Shown here: positions 1 to 11,641 of the stretch, in pieces
How positions within the stretch are numbered: the stretch's first letter is position 1
Layout: every line of letters begins with the position of its first letter
Assembly (NCBI GenBank): GCA_963811605.1
Contig: CAWESA010000003.1
Span: 248,001-312,000 of the forward strand
DNA: 64,000 bases
Source: CAVQLX01 sp963811605
GTDB lineage: Bacteria > Desulfobacterota > Binatia > DP-6
Direction: 5' to 3'
Made by a program: the position numbers and the translations under genes
Notes under the pieces: model-generated
The model's database searches: none
The model's input: the letters and a program-made list of their open reading frames with translations, nothing else
Told to the model about the DNA's origin: nothing

Positions 1-870
1 GAGTTCCCGACCACCCCGCTCACGGTCGCTCAGCAGACGGAGCTGCGCGGGCTCCTGCGGCGGCGGGTCGAGGCCGCGGTCGGCCGCTACCGCGGTCGCA
101 TCGCCATCTGGGACGTCACCAACGAGACCCTGAATCCCTTCGCGCAGTGGTTCATCGCGCGGCTCGGCCCGGGGATCGTGAACGAGATCTTCCGGTGGAC
201 GCGCGACCTCGATCCGGGCGCGCAGCTCGTCTTCAACGAGTGGATCACGGAGGTCTTCACGGGGCTGCCGGGACCGAGCGCGGCCGACGTGCGCGATCGC
301 GTGCTCGAGCTGCGCGCCGCCGGCGTTCCCATCGACGCGATCGGCCAGCAGGGTCATTTCGTGCCCGGTGTGGTCTATGCCGGAGGTTCGGCCGATCTCT
401 CGCAGCGCACGCGCATCGACGACTACGCCGTCGCGCTCGACACGCTGGCGGAGGTGGGGCTGCCGATCCACATCACGGAGACCAACGTGATCGCACCCGA
501 CGCCCCGGAGGCGCGGGCCGCGCAGATGGAGGCGCTGATGCGCGTGTGGTGGGGCCATCCCGCCGTCGAGCAGGTCGTCTTCTGGGCCCTCTGGAACGAG
601 GTCGCCGCCCGCAACTATCTCCAGTCCGGCTTGTGGGACGACGCCGGCGTGCTCACTCGCCAGGGTGAGGCCGTCGTCTCGCTCCTGAACGACCGCTGGC
701 GGACCCACGCGGTCGTGACCGCCGATGCGCACGGCATCGTCGAGCTGCGGGCCACGTTGGGAGACTACGTGGCGTCATGGAACGACGGCGCGTCGCCGGT
801 GCATGTCGACTTCCGCGTCGACCGTGGCCCCGGGACGGCCGTCGTGGCCGCGATCGTGCCGCGCCGCTGA
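1..870 (+). CDS. GH10 endo-1,4-beta-xylanase, C-terminal part (5' end cut by window)
   Basis: The reading frame is open from base 1, so the start lies outside the window. The visible 289 residues are the C-terminal two thirds of a glycoside hydrolase family 10 barrel, which hydrolyses internal beta-1,4 bonds in xylan. The acid/base motif WDVTNE is present with its Glu at 124-126. The nucleophile region reads ITETNV with its Glu at 478-480, where most family members have ITE(L/F)D. The GQQGHF segment typical of the substrate cleft lies between them. About 60 residues follow the barrel and look like a small beta-rich tail. The gene ends 7 bp from the convergent histidine kinase gene. The family call is firm; the exact substrate is inferred. 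Confidence 0.85.
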   Translation, partial: EFPTTPLTVAQQTELRGLLRRRVEAAVGRYRGRIAIWDVTNETLNPFAQWFIARLGPGIVNEIFRWTRDLDPGAQLVFNEWITEVFTGLPGPSAADVRDRVLELRAAGVPIDAIGQQGHFVPGVVYAGGSADLSQRTRIDDYAVALDTLAEVGLPIHITETNVIAPDAPEARAAQMEALMRVWWGHPAVEQVVFWALWNEVAARNYLQSGLWDDAGVLTRQGEAVVSLLNDRWRTHAVVTADAHGIVELRATLGDYVASWNDGASPVHVDFRVDRGPGTAVVAAIVPRR

Positions 871-876
871 CCCCGC

Positions 877-3725
877 CTAGCCCGATCGAAGGGTCCGCTC
901 CACCGGCTTCGACGGCGAGCGCGACGCGCTCACCGTCGCGAGGAGCCGGTCGAGGGTCTCGGGAGGGACCGGCTTGACGAGATGCGTGTCGAAGCCCGCT
1001 TCCTGCGCTCGCAGCTTGTCGGTCTGCTGGCCCCAGCCCGTGAGCGCGACGAGGTAGACTTGCTTCCCCCACGCCTGCCCGCGCACGTGGCGGGCGACCT
1101 CGTAGCCGTTCGCCCCCGGCATGCCGATGTCCACGAGCGCCACGTGCGGCCGCAGCTTCTCGAGCGCGTCGATCGCGGCTTGGCCGTCGTGGACCCCGTG
1201 CACCTCGTGTCCCGCGATCTTGAGGAGCAAGACGAGGCTCTCGACCGCATCCTCGTTGTCATCGGCCACGACGATGCGAAGCGGCGCGCAGGTCGGCCCG
1301 GGCTCCGGGGCGGTCGCGGCCTCGGTCGCGTCGGACGCCACCACGGGGAGCGTGAGGATGAACTCACTGCCCTGTCCGAGGCCCCTGCTGCGGGCGTCGA
1401 TCGTCCCGCCGTGCAGCTCGACGAGCTGGCGCGCCAGGGTGAGGCCGATGCCGAGTCCTCCCTGCCGCTCGAGCGAGTTGTCCACGCGGGCGAACAGATC
1501 GAAGATCTCCGCGAGCTTGCCGGCCGGAATGCCGATCCCGTCGTCGATGACGGAGATCACCAGGGCGTCGCCGGCCACGGTGACGCGGAGGTCGATCGCG
1601 CCCCCGCTCGGTGTGTACTTCGCCGCGTTGCCGATCAGGTTGCAGAGCACCTGCACGAGGCGCTCGCGATCCGCCTCGAGCCCGACGGGTGCAGCCGGCA
1701 GGTGGACGCTCAGGCGGTGTCCCTTGGCCTGGATCTCGTCACGACAGGCATCCACGGCGGCGTCGACGATCTCGGAGCACGCGACGCGTTCGCGCCGCAG
1801 CTCCAGCACGCCGCGCGAGATGCGCGACGCGTCGAGGAGATCGTCGATGAGCCGGGCCATCTGCGCCACCTGGCGCTCGATCATCTCGACCGGACGCCGC
1901 ACGTCGGGGTCCGCCGGGGCGTTGAGCTTCAGGTAGCGGGCCGCGTTGCGCACCGGCGCCAGCGGGCTCCGCAGCTCGTGGGCGAGGATCGCGATGAACT
2001 CGTCCTTCCGTCGATTGCTCTCCTCCCGTTCGGCGTCGGCACGCTTCCGATCCGAGATGTCGCGGGCGATCTTCGAGGCTCCGACGATCCGCCCCGTCGA
2101 GTCCTTCAGCGGCGAGATCGTGAGCGAGAGGTCGAGCAGGCGGCCGTCCTTGGCGCGACGCACGGTCTCGAAGTGCTCGATGCGCTCGCCGCGCCCCAGA
2201 CGTTGCAGGATCTCCCGCTCCTCGCCGAGCCGATCGCGCGGGATGATGAGGTCGATCGGCTGTCCGATCGCCTCGCTCGGGCCATACCCGAAGATGCGCT
2301 CGGCGCCCGCGTTCCAGCTCGTGATCGTCCCGTCGAGCAGCTTGCTGACCACCGCGTCGTTGGACGTCTCGACGATCGCGGCCAGCAACGCGCGTGTTTG
2401 CTCGGCCCTGTTCCGCTCGGTGACGTCGCGCGTGAAGCACTGCGTGTGGACGAAGCGTCCCTCGTCCCGGAACACGCTGGAGTCGATGAGGACCGACTTG
2501 AGCGAACCGTCCTTGCACCGCATCTGCGCCGGATACTCCCGCAGCTTCTCGCCGGCATGCAGGCGCGTCAGGATGTCCGCGAGCACGTCCTGGTCGGCGT
2601 GAAACTCGCCGATGCGATGGCCGACGTATTCCTCGCGCGTGTACCCGAGGGTCCGGAGCTCCGCGTCGTTGGCCCAGAGGATGGTGCCGTCGGGACCGAC
2701 CCGGTGCATGGCGATGGCGGCCGTGTCGATGAAGGTCGCGAGCTGGGCGGCCTGGCGCCGTACCTCCGCCTCGGTCGCGCGCAGAGCCTGCTCGTGCGCG
2801 CGCATCTTCGCCGCCGCCCACCACAGCAACGCCGTGAGCAGGAAGAGCTCGATGAGGTTGCGCAGCGCGGTTCCGAGCGCGGTGTCGACGAGGCCGCGGT
2901 CCTGGATCAGGACACGGACCCACCCGAGCGTGAGCGCGACCCCGATCAGGAGCGGCAGCGCGCGTCGGATCAGGATGCCGCCGGCGCCCGGCTCGAGCAC
3001 GGCACGCATCGGCTCGCGGTCCGGTACGCTCGCCACCAGTCCGATGCCGAGCGCCAGCAGCAGCGACGCCGTCTGCATCGCGATGCCGGTCAGTCCCGGA
3101 ATCGTGTACATCTGGTGCGCGCCGTACAGGTAGCCGGTGAGCGACAGGGTGGCCTGTGCCATGACGACTACGCCGCACGCTGCCGCGAGGCCACGCGCTC
3201 GGGCTCCCCGTGTGAGGAGGACCAGCGCCACGCCGGTCACCAGGAACGAGATGCAGGCGGGCAATCCCATGCGCATCGGAGCGCGCGTGGCGGCCTGGCC
3301 CCACGATCGATCGAAGAGCAGGAGGTCGATTCCGAGGTCGACCCCCGCGAGGTGCTCGGAAGGATGAGGGCACTGATCGCCGCGACCGCGAGGCCGAGCC
3401 CGGCGACCATCCACCGGGGTCCCGACTCGGCGGCCACGAGAAGCAGCGCCATCCCGCTGAGCACGGCGCACGCGGCCGTGTTGGGGAACATCGAGATCCC
3501 GGAGTTCATCCAGTCGGTGAGCCGCGGCATCTCCGCGGCCCATCCGACCAGCGTGCCGAGGCCCCCGCCCACCGCGCCCGCCGCCGCGACGGCGGCGAGG
3601 ACATTCGGCCAGGCCGGCGGGGCGAGGTGCGGGATCCGGAAGGGAGCGGGCGGGAGGACGGACGGAACCCCGCCATCTGTCGCCCGTTCCACGGGTCCCG
3701 CGCTGGTGCTTCCCTCCATCGTCAT
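877..3725 (-). CDS. Hybrid sensor histidine kinase (membrane sensor, two PAS, HisKA/HATPase, receiver), one frameshift
   Basis: About 945 residues once a frameshift near 3355-3362 is corrected. The upstream frame runs to AISALILPS and the downstream frame resumes at EHLAGVDLGID, so one base appears to be missing. Order: seven or so hydrophobic segments of a MASE-like sensor (nt 3650-2800), PAS 1 (about 2750-2440), PAS 2 (about 2400-2060, with DGTITSWN and RDISDRK), the HisKA H-box HELRSPLAP (about 1960-1985), the HATPase boxes DDGIGIP and GLGIGLTLA, then a C-terminal receiver with the DDNEDA pocket, phospho-acceptor VDIGMPG and KPV lysine. It should autophosphorylate on His and pass phosphate to its own receiver. 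No output regulator is adjacent. Start taken as the ATG at 3725; a GTG at 3737 is possible. Confidence 0.85.
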
Positions 3726-3952
3726 CCGGACTGGCACTGAGCTACGTCATCGCCGCCTGGCAGGGAAGTGGCGGCGGTGGAGAGCGCGCCGGCGGCCGTG
3801 CGTCGCTGGACCGGCTCGTGCGCGGCGTCACGCGGGCACGCAGGCCTCGGCCGACCCCTGCTTCATCCGTCGCCCTCGTGCAATGTTCGATGGCGACGAC
3901 CCCGCGGTGCGTCACGCCAAGGCAGACGCGGCCCCCGTCCATGCGCTTCTTG

Positions 3953-3982
3953 TTGACAGGTCGAATGCCCGCTCGGTACGGT
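3953..3982 (+). promoter_or_regulatory. Candidate sigma-70-type promoter upstream of the secreted hydrolase
   Basis: A perfect TTGACA (3953-3958) is followed after 18 bases by TACGGT (3977-3982), a weak -10. It lies in the 369-base divergent gap between the histidine kinase and the hydrolase, about 110 bases before the hydrolase start. I see no other gene in that gap. Confidence 0.35.
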
Positions 3983-4094
3983 CTCGGTGCCTCGCGGCGC
4001 GATCTTGGGGGGAGTCCACACGGCGCACGCGGGGAGGGTCCCAACCACGCCGTCGCCGCCGCGCGACCCAACCGTTCGACGGAGTCTCGCCATC

Positions 4095-6659
4095 ATGCGT
4101 CGTCTGATCCCGACCGCCTTGCTGGTCATGTCCATGCCGCTGCTGTCCCTCGCCGCCGACCAGGCGATTCTCGGCAGCAAGCTCCTCATCAAGAACCCCG
4201 GCGCCCCCTCGGCGCGGCGGATCGTCCTCAGGGCCAAGGAGGTCGCGAGCACCGACTCCATCGTGGGCAATCCGGTGGCGACCGGCGCCAGCCTGACCGT
4301 CAGCGCCTACGGGGGGTCTTCCACCACCCAGACCTTCAATCTCCCGGCCGGCCCGAGCGCGGCGGGGAAGCCCTTCTGGACCGGTGATGCGGTGAAGGGC
4401 TTCAAGTACAAGGACTCGAAGGGCGAGAACGGACCGGTCAAGATCGTCCAGATCAAGAAGTCGAAGAACGGCACGTTCACGATCAAGGCCGTGGTCGACG
4501 CCAAGCACGGCACGGTCGCGGTCGTGCCGCCGAACGTCGGGACGGGAGGCTGCGCGCTGCTCGACATCAGCGGCGGCGATTCCTACAGCGTTCGCTTCGG
4601 CGACGGCGTGAACGACAACAAGGGCGCCACGCAGTTCAAGGTGACCAAGCCCGCGACCGCGGGCTCCTGCATCACCTGCGGCAACGGCTTCGTCGACGGC
4701 GGCGAGCAATGTGACGCCGCCGGCGGCACCTGTGGCACCGGCGTGTCCTGCAGCGCCGACTGCACCTGCCCGTGCGATTTCCTCGACACGAGCGACTGCC
4801 TGTTCCCGTACCCGAGCGACTACCTCACCAAGGCCGACGGCAGCACGGACACCGGCCGTCGCGTCCACTATGCCGTGGCGAGCATGCCGAAGAACGTCTC
4901 GGCGGTCCCCATCGAGCCGAGTGACTACAACCTGAACGACGGCTTCAGCCCCGGCTCGAGCATCCTGCTGCACGTGCCCGACGTCGACCTGGGCGTGACC
5001 GGCGCCGCGCCCATCACCGACGTCGAGCGCTCTCTCGATCCGACCGCGCCCATCGTCGTGGTGGATGCGACGACGCTCGAGCACCACCTGCTGTGGGCCG
5101 AGCTGGATGCCAACGCGACCAGCGAAGCGAGCCGCGCGCTGATCATCCGGCCGGCGATCAACTTCGCCGAGAACAGGCGCTACATCGTCGCGCTTCGCCA
5201 GCTGAAGAACTCGGGCGGCACCATCATCCCTCCCGGGCCCGACTTCCTCGCCTATCGTGACAGCACCCCGACGGGCGACCCGGTCAAGGAGGCGCGCCGC
5301 GCCCACATGGAGGACCTGTTCAGCACGCTCGCGGCCGCCGGCGTCCCGCGCAACGACCTGTACCTCGCCTGGGACTTCACGGTCGCCAGCGAGCGCAATC
5401 TCACCGAGCGCATGCTGTTCGTGCGCGACGACGGCTTCGCGCGTCTCGGCGCGAACGCGCCGCCGTTCACCGTGACGCTGGTCGAGAACGACCTCGACAG
5501 CCGGATCTACCGGCGTGTCACCGGCACCTACGAGGTCGAGCGCTACGTCAACTCACCCGATCCCGGAGCGCGCTTCGATCTCGGTCCGGACGGCCTTCCG
5601 CTGCACCAGGCGACGCCGCAGCCGGCGGTCTTCCAGTGCATCATCCCGCGCGCTGCGCTGCCCAGCGCCACCGATCCGGCGACCCCGGCGCGGGCGTCGA
5701 TCTACGGCCACGGGCTGCTCGGATCGAACACCGAGGTGGCCGCGGGCAACGTGCGCGACATGGCCAACGAGCACAACTTCGTCTTCTGCGCGACGAAGTG
5801 GATCGGCATGTCCGAGGACGACATCGCCAACGCCGTCGGCATCTTGCAGGACCTCTCGAAGTTCCCGAGCCTCACGGACCGCCTGCAGCAGTCGATGCTG
5901 GACCAGCTGTTCCTGGCCCGCCTGATGATTCATCCGCAGGGGTTCGTGTCCGACCCGGCCTTCCAGGACTCCTTCGGCGCTCCGGTCATCGACACGAGCG
6001 CGGTGTTCTACGACGGCAACAGCCAGGGCGGCATCTTCGGCGGCACCGTCATGGCGATCGCCCAGGACATCACGCGCGGCGTGCTGGGCGTGCCGGGCAT
6101 GAACTACTCGCTGCTCCTCACGCGCAGCACCGACTTCGCCCTCTACTCGTCCATTCTCTACCCCTCGTACCCGAACGAGTTCCACCGCCCGCTCGGCCTC
6201 GCCCTCATCCAGATGCTGTGGGATCGCTCGGATCCCAACGGCTACGCGCATCACATCACGAGCGACCCGCTGCCCAACACCCCGGCGCACAAGGTGCTGC
6301 TGCACCTGGCCTTCGGCGACCATCAGGTCGCCAACGTCGCGACCGAGGTGGAGACGCGGACGCTCGGCGCCTCGATCCATCAGCCCGCGATCGCGCCCGG
6401 ACGCCATTCCGACGTCGATCCCTACTTCGGCATCCCCGCCATCCCGGGCTATCCCTTCGACGGCTCCGCGCTGATCGTGTGGGACAGCGGCGCGGCGACT
6501 CCGCCGATCACCAACGTCGCCCCGTCGATGGGGGCCGACCCGCACTCCGCTCCGCGCAGCTCGTCGATCGCGCGGACGCAGAAGTCCGAGTTCCTGAAGG
6601 CAGTGGGTGGCGCCGTGGTGGATGTCTGTCCGGGCATCCCCTGCGTTCCCACGCCGTAG
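4095..6659 (+). CDS. Secreted alpha/beta-hydrolase-like protein with N-terminal DQA-type domain and cysteine motif
   Basis: 854 residues. A signal peptide (residues 1-20) is followed by a domain of about 170 residues that begins DQAILGSKL. The same domain opens the protein at 29257-30588. Next is a CGN..D.GE.CD cysteine motif (from residue 195) of the kind common in myxobacterial-type secreted proteins. The large C-terminal part has a YGHGLLG oxyanion-loop-like motif and a nucleophile elbow GNSQGG (Ser643), so it is probably a serine esterase, lipase or related hydrolase acting outside the cell. The catalytic Asp and His are not assigned with certainty. Start chosen at 4095 because the signal peptide begins there. 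Substrate unknown. Confidence 0.75.
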   Translation: MRRLIPTALLVMSMPLLSLAADQAILGSKLLIKNPGAPSARRIVLRAKEVASTDSIVGNPVATGASLTVSAYGGSSTTQTFNLPAGPSAAGKPFWTGDAVKGFKYKDSKGENGPVKIVQIKKSKNGTFTIKAVVDAKHGTVAVVPPNVGTGGCALLDISGGDSYSVRFGDGVNDNKGATQFKVTKPATAGSCITCGNGFVDGGEQCDAAGGTCGTGVSCSADCTCPCDFLDTSDCLFPYPSDYLTKADGSTDTGRRVHYAVASMPKNVSAVPIEPSDYNLNDGFSPGSSILLHVPDVDLGVTGAAPITDVERSLDPTAPIVVVDATTLEHHLLWAELDANATSEASRALIIRPAINFAENRRYIVALRQLKNSGGTIIPPGPDFLAYRDSTPTGDPVKEARRAHMEDLFSTLAAAGVPRNDLYLAWDFTVASERNLTERMLFVRDDGFARLGANAPPFTVTLVENDLDSRIYRRVTGTYEVERYVNSPDPGARFDLGPDGLPLHQATPQPAVFQCIIPRAALPSATDPATPARASIYGHGLLGSNTEVAAGNVRDMANEHNFVFCATKWIGMSEDDIANAVGILQDLSKFPSLTDRLQQSMLDQLFLARLMIHPQGFVSDPAFQDSFGAPVIDTSAVFYDGNSQGGIFGGTVMAIAQDITRGVLGVPGMNYSLLLTRSTDFALYSSILYPSYPNEFHRPLGLALIQMLWDRSDPNGYAHHITSDPLPNTPAHKVLLHLAFGDHQVANVATEVETRTLGASIHQPAIAPGRHSDVDPYFGIPAIPGYPFDGSALIVWDSGAATPPITNVAPSMGADPHSAPRSSSIARTQKSEFLKAVGGAVVDVCPGIPCVPTP

Positions 6660-6679
6660 CAACGACGGCGAGACCGATC

Positions 6680-6712
6680 GGGGACGACCGCGCCCGACGC
6701 GCGGTCGTCCCC
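6680..6712. terminator. Hairpin between convergent genes
   Basis: A perfect 13-bp stem (6680-6692 with 6700-6712) around a 7-base loop sits between the hydrolase stop and the end of the cyclase-type gene. There is no T-tract, so termination is inferred from stem strength and convergent position. Confidence 0.55.
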
Positions 6713-6733
6713 GGCGGCGCCCCGCCTGTCCCG

Positions 6734-9700
6734 CTAGCCGATCGCGTCCAGGAGGCGTAGCGCCTCGGCGAGCTGCTCGACCTCGTACTGATCGAATTGC
6801 CGCGGCCGCCCGTGCTCGTCGAGCCGGAAGACCGTCACGCTCGGGGTCTCGAAGGCCCCTCCCTCCCGGCTCCCGGTCCAGGTCGTGACGCAGAGCGCGC
6901 CGTGCTCGGCCATGCGGACGTGGTCGATCCGTAGGCGCGTGTCGGGCGCCAGGTCCACGAGCGAGCGGACCGCGTCGACGTAGGCGGAGGGTCCGCGCAG
7001 CGGCTCCCAGCCGAGGAGCCGGTGATCGTTGACGACGATCTCCGGGGCGAGCAGCGTGGCGAGGGCCGTCCAGTCGCGCGTCGCGAACGCGCGACAGAAT
7101 GCGAGCAGGACGCCGGCCTGCGGATAGGGGGCGGCGTCGCCGGCCGCATAGCGGGCGTCGAGCTCGGCGTGGGCCGCGTCGAGCTCGTCCGGTCGGAACG
7201 CGTGCCCGGCGATGCGGCGGCCCGTGTCGTCCACCTCGACCAGCTCGATCCGCACGGTCGCCTGGGGCCCGCCCGGTGGCTCGTCGCCGTCCGGATGGAC
7301 GCGCAGGAGCGCCAGGCGGTCTCCGCGCGTGGCGATCAGCTCGGCGGTGGTGCCCCCGTCCGGCGCGCGGGCAGCGAGCGACGCGGCGTTCTCGACCGCC
7401 GCCCGCCAGGTGGGTGCCGGTGCGCGCTCGCCGGCGCCCGTGGCGCGCGTGTGGCGGACGGAGGCGGGGGTGCGCGCGATGCAGCCGGTCGCCCCCTTTG
7501 CCCGCCAGAGCTCGATCGCTCGCGCGTCCTCGGCGGCGGCCTCGTTCTCGCGGCCTCCGGCGCGCAGCGCGATGGCGAGCGCACGCCGCGCGTCGGCATG
7601 ATCGAGCAGCGCGTCGGTCGTGGCGGCGAGATCGACGGCCGCGCCTGCCAGGTCCACGGCGGCGGCGTGCTCGCCGCGCCGTGCCAGCGCCTCGGCGCGT
7701 ACGCCGCGCCATGCGATCGCAGCCTTCAGGTCGCTGCCTGCCAGCGACTCGCTCTCGTGGCTCAGGGCCTCGGCGTCGCCGGCGCGCCCCTGGGCGAGCA
7801 GGGCGCGGGCGAGGAGGGCGGCCGCATGGGCCGCGTCGATGGCGAGTCCCTGGTCGCGCAGCCCCCGATGCGCGGCGCGCAGCCAGCGCTCGGCTGCCGG
7901 CGCGTCGCCTGCGAGCAGCTCGACCAGCCCGGCGCAGAGGTCGGCCTCGAGGACGCGCTGCAGGAACCCGAGCTCCACGACCATGGTGCGCGCCGACGCG
8001 ATCAGCAGCGGCCGCGTCGGTCCGTCCTCGCAGGCCTCGAGCACGCCCTGGCAGCGCAGCAACAGCCTCGACGGCCGGGGAACCTTCCCCCATGCCGAGC
8101 AGGCGGACGACGTCGAGGCATCGCCGGTAGCATGCATGACGGGCTCGGTCCCAGAGCGCAGCCCGGCACGCCCGCGAGCACAGCATCGTCCGGCGGCGAT
8201 CGCCCGCGCGCCGCGCCGCAGCCAGCGCCTGGTCGAGCCCGACTCGCTGGCGCCGATCTGCCCGAGTCGGCCAGGATTGCGGCCTCCACCGAGCGTGCCT
8301 TCGCCTCGCCGGCGAGGTCCTGCCGCCGCCAGCTCGGCGGCGGCGCCGCCGACCGCCCCGGCGGTCGGGTGCAGGGTCGGGGCGGTGAGGGCGGCGCGCT
8401 GGCCGGCGAGACAAACGTGCCACGCGCGCAGCCGGTCGGAGCCGCGGGCGAAGCGGCCGAGCTCGTCGATCCGCGCGCGGCATGCCCGACGTCTCCCGCG
8501 GCGAGCAGTGCCTCGCACCAGTCGAGTGCGAGGTCGCCCGCGTGGCATCGTCGGCGTCGAGGGTGTCGATCGCGCGCCCCAGCAGGCTCGCCGCCAGGGC
8601 CACGTCGTCGCGAGCCAGCGCGCGATGACCCGCGACGCCGAGGCGACGGGCCGCGCGCTCGCCGATCCGGCGGCCGTCGGCGTCGAGCGGCCCCAGGTCG
8701 CGCAGGTGATCGTACGCCCGCTCGAGGAGCCAGCCGATGGTTTCCTCGGATCGGCGGCGCCGGCGCCGCGCGCCGCGAGCCAGTCGGCCAGGCGGGTGTG
8801 CAGCTCCGCCCGCGTCTCCTTGAGCAGGCGGCGGTAGGCCGCGTCGCGGACGGACCGTGATGAAACCGGAGCAGGGTATCGTCTCCCGTCACGCCGGCGT
8901 CGATCTCGATCAGGTCGCTGCGCCGGAGCGCCTCGAGCCGTGCGTCGAGATCGGCCCGCGCGTCCTCCGGCGGGAGCTGGGCGAGGCGGCGCGGGGGAAC
9001 CTTCGCCCCATCACCGCGGCGCGCTCCAGCGCCACCGCTGGTCCGGGACAGGCGCTCGATGCGCGCGGCGAGGAGTCCGTGGTCGAGGAGGCGTCGAGGC
9101 GGGCGAGGACGACGCCGGTGTCCACTGCTCGCCCTGACGCGCGAGCGCCCCGTCGTGGACGAGCATGCGAACGCAGCCCGCGACGAACAGGGGAGGCCCT
9201 CGCTGGTCGCGACGCAGGGCCGCGAGTGGCTGGGCAGGGTACCCGCGCCCAGGACGCGGCCGGCAGACGCGCGCGGCCGTGGTCGAGCCCGGCCAGCTCG
9301 ACGACGCCGTCCACCAGGGCGCCGCGGCGGCCAGGGCGGCCCGCAGGTCGCGCAGCTCCGGCGTCCGCGCACGCCACAGCGGCCGTCCGCGTTCCACGCG
9401 ATCAGATGCGCCATCAGATCGAGCAGCAGGGGCTCTCCCATGGAGGTCGTCGATCGCGGCGAGCACCAGGCCGGATCGTGGCGAGGGCGGCCAAGCAGCC
9501 GGGGAGCGACGAAGAAATCTCCTCGAGGAGTGCGGCATCTCAGCGAGGAGCACAGCCGCTGAGCTCCACGAGACGTCCTCGCAAGTGTCGTCCGCGAGCA
9601 GCGAGGGAACGATACACAGCCGAGCCGTCGGCCGCGCTTCACCCCGTCGTCGGAGCACAGGAGTTCCCGCGACGACGTGCTGATCGAGCGCCGAGGTCGC

Positions 9701-10551
9701 CGCCGCGACCACGGAGTTCGCGAGCGTGCCCGCAGGAGGGGGAGGCCGGCGGCGAGCAGGCGCGCGAGCTCGTCGAGGAGCCGCGACTTGCCGAGTCCGG
9801 TGGTCCGAGGACGACGGCGAGGCGTGCCCGGCGCGTCGCCAGCGCCGCCTCATGCACGAGCGTCGAGCCATCGGAGCTCGTCATCACCGCGGACGGACGC
9901 GGTCGGCGGCAGTGCCGCGGTTCCCTTGCCTGCCGGAGCGGCACGATACGCGCGGGCCGGCTCGACGACCCTGAAGGTCGAGCACAACAGCGCCAGCTCG
10001 ACCACGTCGGCCGCCGAGGCGTCGCGTACCTCCTCGCCGACGAGCGCCTGCGCCAGCCCGCGCCACCAACTCGAGGCGCGCGGCGACGTTGACCGGATCG
10101 CCGACGACGTCGGCACGATCGCCTCGACCACCACCTCACCATGACCGCGACCGCAGATCGAGGGCCATCGCCGCTGGCGTCGGTCCCCGAGCGCGGGAAG
10201 GCGGCGCTGCCGTGGCGACAGCAGCGCGCACGGCGCGGACCGCGTCATCCTCCGCGAGCCTGGGCACCCCGAAGGCCGCCAGCACGCCCATCGCCGACTT
10301 CACAACGGTCCCGCCGTGCCCCACGACTGCCTCGTGGAGCGCGGCGTGGTTCCCGTCCCATCAGCGGCGCACCGACTCCGCGTCGAGGTGCTTAATTGCA
10401 GCGACGTCGAGCCGATCGAGTCGGCGAACACCACCATGACGATCTTCAACGAAGCGGCATCAGCAGCAGGCCCCGGAGGGAGCGCCGTCCCGCGCGCGTC
10501 GCAGAAGCGCGCGCCCGATAGGAAGTCTCTGCCGCAGCTCGCGCAGCGCAT
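6734..10551 (-). pseudogene. Zinc-ribbon / class III adenylate cyclase / AAA ATPase / TPR / SnoaL regulator, many frameshifts
   Basis: Pieces in all three minus-strand frames, read in order, rebuild one protein of about 1,270 residues. Order: zinc ribbon CASCGRDFL..GARFCD (start ATG at 10551), class III nucleotide cyclase (FADSIGSTSL; HGGTVVKS; AAFGVPRLAEDDAVRAV; LVGEEVRDAS, about 10480-9920), AAA ATPase with a P-loop remnant near 9800 and a LVLAIDDLH-like Walker B near 9450, a TPR-like helical region, and a SnoaL/NTF2-like tail (about 7100-6737). From about 7980 to the stop the frame is clean; before that at least ten indels occur. The second metal Asp expected in the GDG loop is missing in KSAMGVLAAF. 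The type is listed as pseudogene because no single frame encodes it, but sequencing error is a serious alternative since the neighbouring genes are damaged in the same way. Confidence 0.7.
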
Positions 10552-11641
10552 CGATTCCGGGCAGTCGGACCGGGAAAGCATCGCCTGCCGCTCGGAGAGC
10601 AGTCGAGCTCTCCGATCGAGTGCCGGGCGCGGCGGCGCCGCGCGCGCCCTGGCGCCGACGCACTTGATCCTGGCCGGGAACGGGAGGGGCGCGTCCAGCG
10701 AGTGGTTCTGCGGACTCGCCGGGGTAGGGTGGTTGTGGAGGTCAGGTCTCGTGGCGGTCGGCAAGCGTCGGCGCGGCGTGCGGGAGGGCGCGGGTCGGAC
10801 GCGGGATGGTCGCGGCATCCAGAACGCGCTGGCCTCCGAGAGCGACGCCGCGGGCGTCGGTGCGCAGCTTCCGTGGAAGGTCGTGGCCGTCGGTGGCGCG
10901 CACATCGAGACGTCCTGCGCCAGGTCGGCGGTGGCCGGCTGCCATCGCGCGGCGTCGATGGTCGAGCCGCTGCAGATCGTCCCATCCCGTGACCCCCGAC
11001 GCGCCATGGCGCTGCGCAGGCGACTTCGGGCCGGCCGCTGGCCAGGACAGCCCCGAGCCGGCGCGCGCCCAGCAGAACGCTCGACGTCGGCCGGCACGCG
11101 CTCGACGACGGGAGCGCCTTCCGGCAGGTGATCGAAGCTCTGCTTGTCGATCGTGAAGATCTTCACCATCTGCAAGCTCCCGAGGACGCCGGGATCGTCA
11201 AGCGGTCCAACCTGAGGAGCACCCGCGCCCGGCGCGCCGGTGGCTTGGTCAGGAATGCGTCCCACGGTCGGCGCAGGAACCAGCGCGCGTCAGCGGATCC
11301 GCGAGATCGCCTCCGCCGGTAGGCCTTCGGCGCGCCCTTCGTGTCGGCGAAACGCCGTTCGGCCATCCCCCATGACGACGTTGGGATGGCCGCCCCAGAT
11401 GCTGCTGACGGTCCCGGCGGTCGGCGCCTGCCCCTTGAAGAGGGCCTCACCCTCAGGCCCGGTGGCCGGAGCCACGCCGGTGACGTCCACCCTCGACGCT
11501 CATCGGCGCTTTCCCTCCGTCGTCGAGTGCCCTGGTCGCGGTCATAGATCACCACCATGATCCGTGACGCCGACCCACCAGCCACATCGACGGCGCGCCT
11601 CGCTGCGCTCGCCAGGGGGTGGCGCGTGGCAGCAGCTTCCC
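10552..11641. other. 1.1-kb divergent gap, indel-rich, no assignable gene
   Basis: This lies between the cyclase-type gene (minus) and the molybdopterin oxidoreductase (plus). Minus-strand pieces look coding by codon use, for example VKIFTIDKQSFDHLPEG near 11150-11100 and SSIWGGHPNVVMGDG near 11390, but they sit in different frames and I cannot join them into a recognised family. It may be another frameshifted minus-strand gene of about 250-300 residues. No clear promoter or hairpin was found. Confidence 0.3.

Noticed and set aside
982..4107. A plus-strand open frame of more than 1,000 codons across the histidine kinase gene
   Set aside because: It is the antisense shadow of a clear kinase gene in high-GC DNA; its product is rich in Arg, Asp and Glu with no domain.
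5553..8603. A minus-strand open frame of about 1,000 codons over the secreted hydrolase
   Set aside because: It is mostly antisense to the hydrolase and has Arg/Ala composition without motifs.
11290..11490. A possible DUF1559-like HP..V.MGDG motif on the minus strand
   Set aside because: Only a few residues agree, and the surrounding frames are broken, so no family claim is justified.
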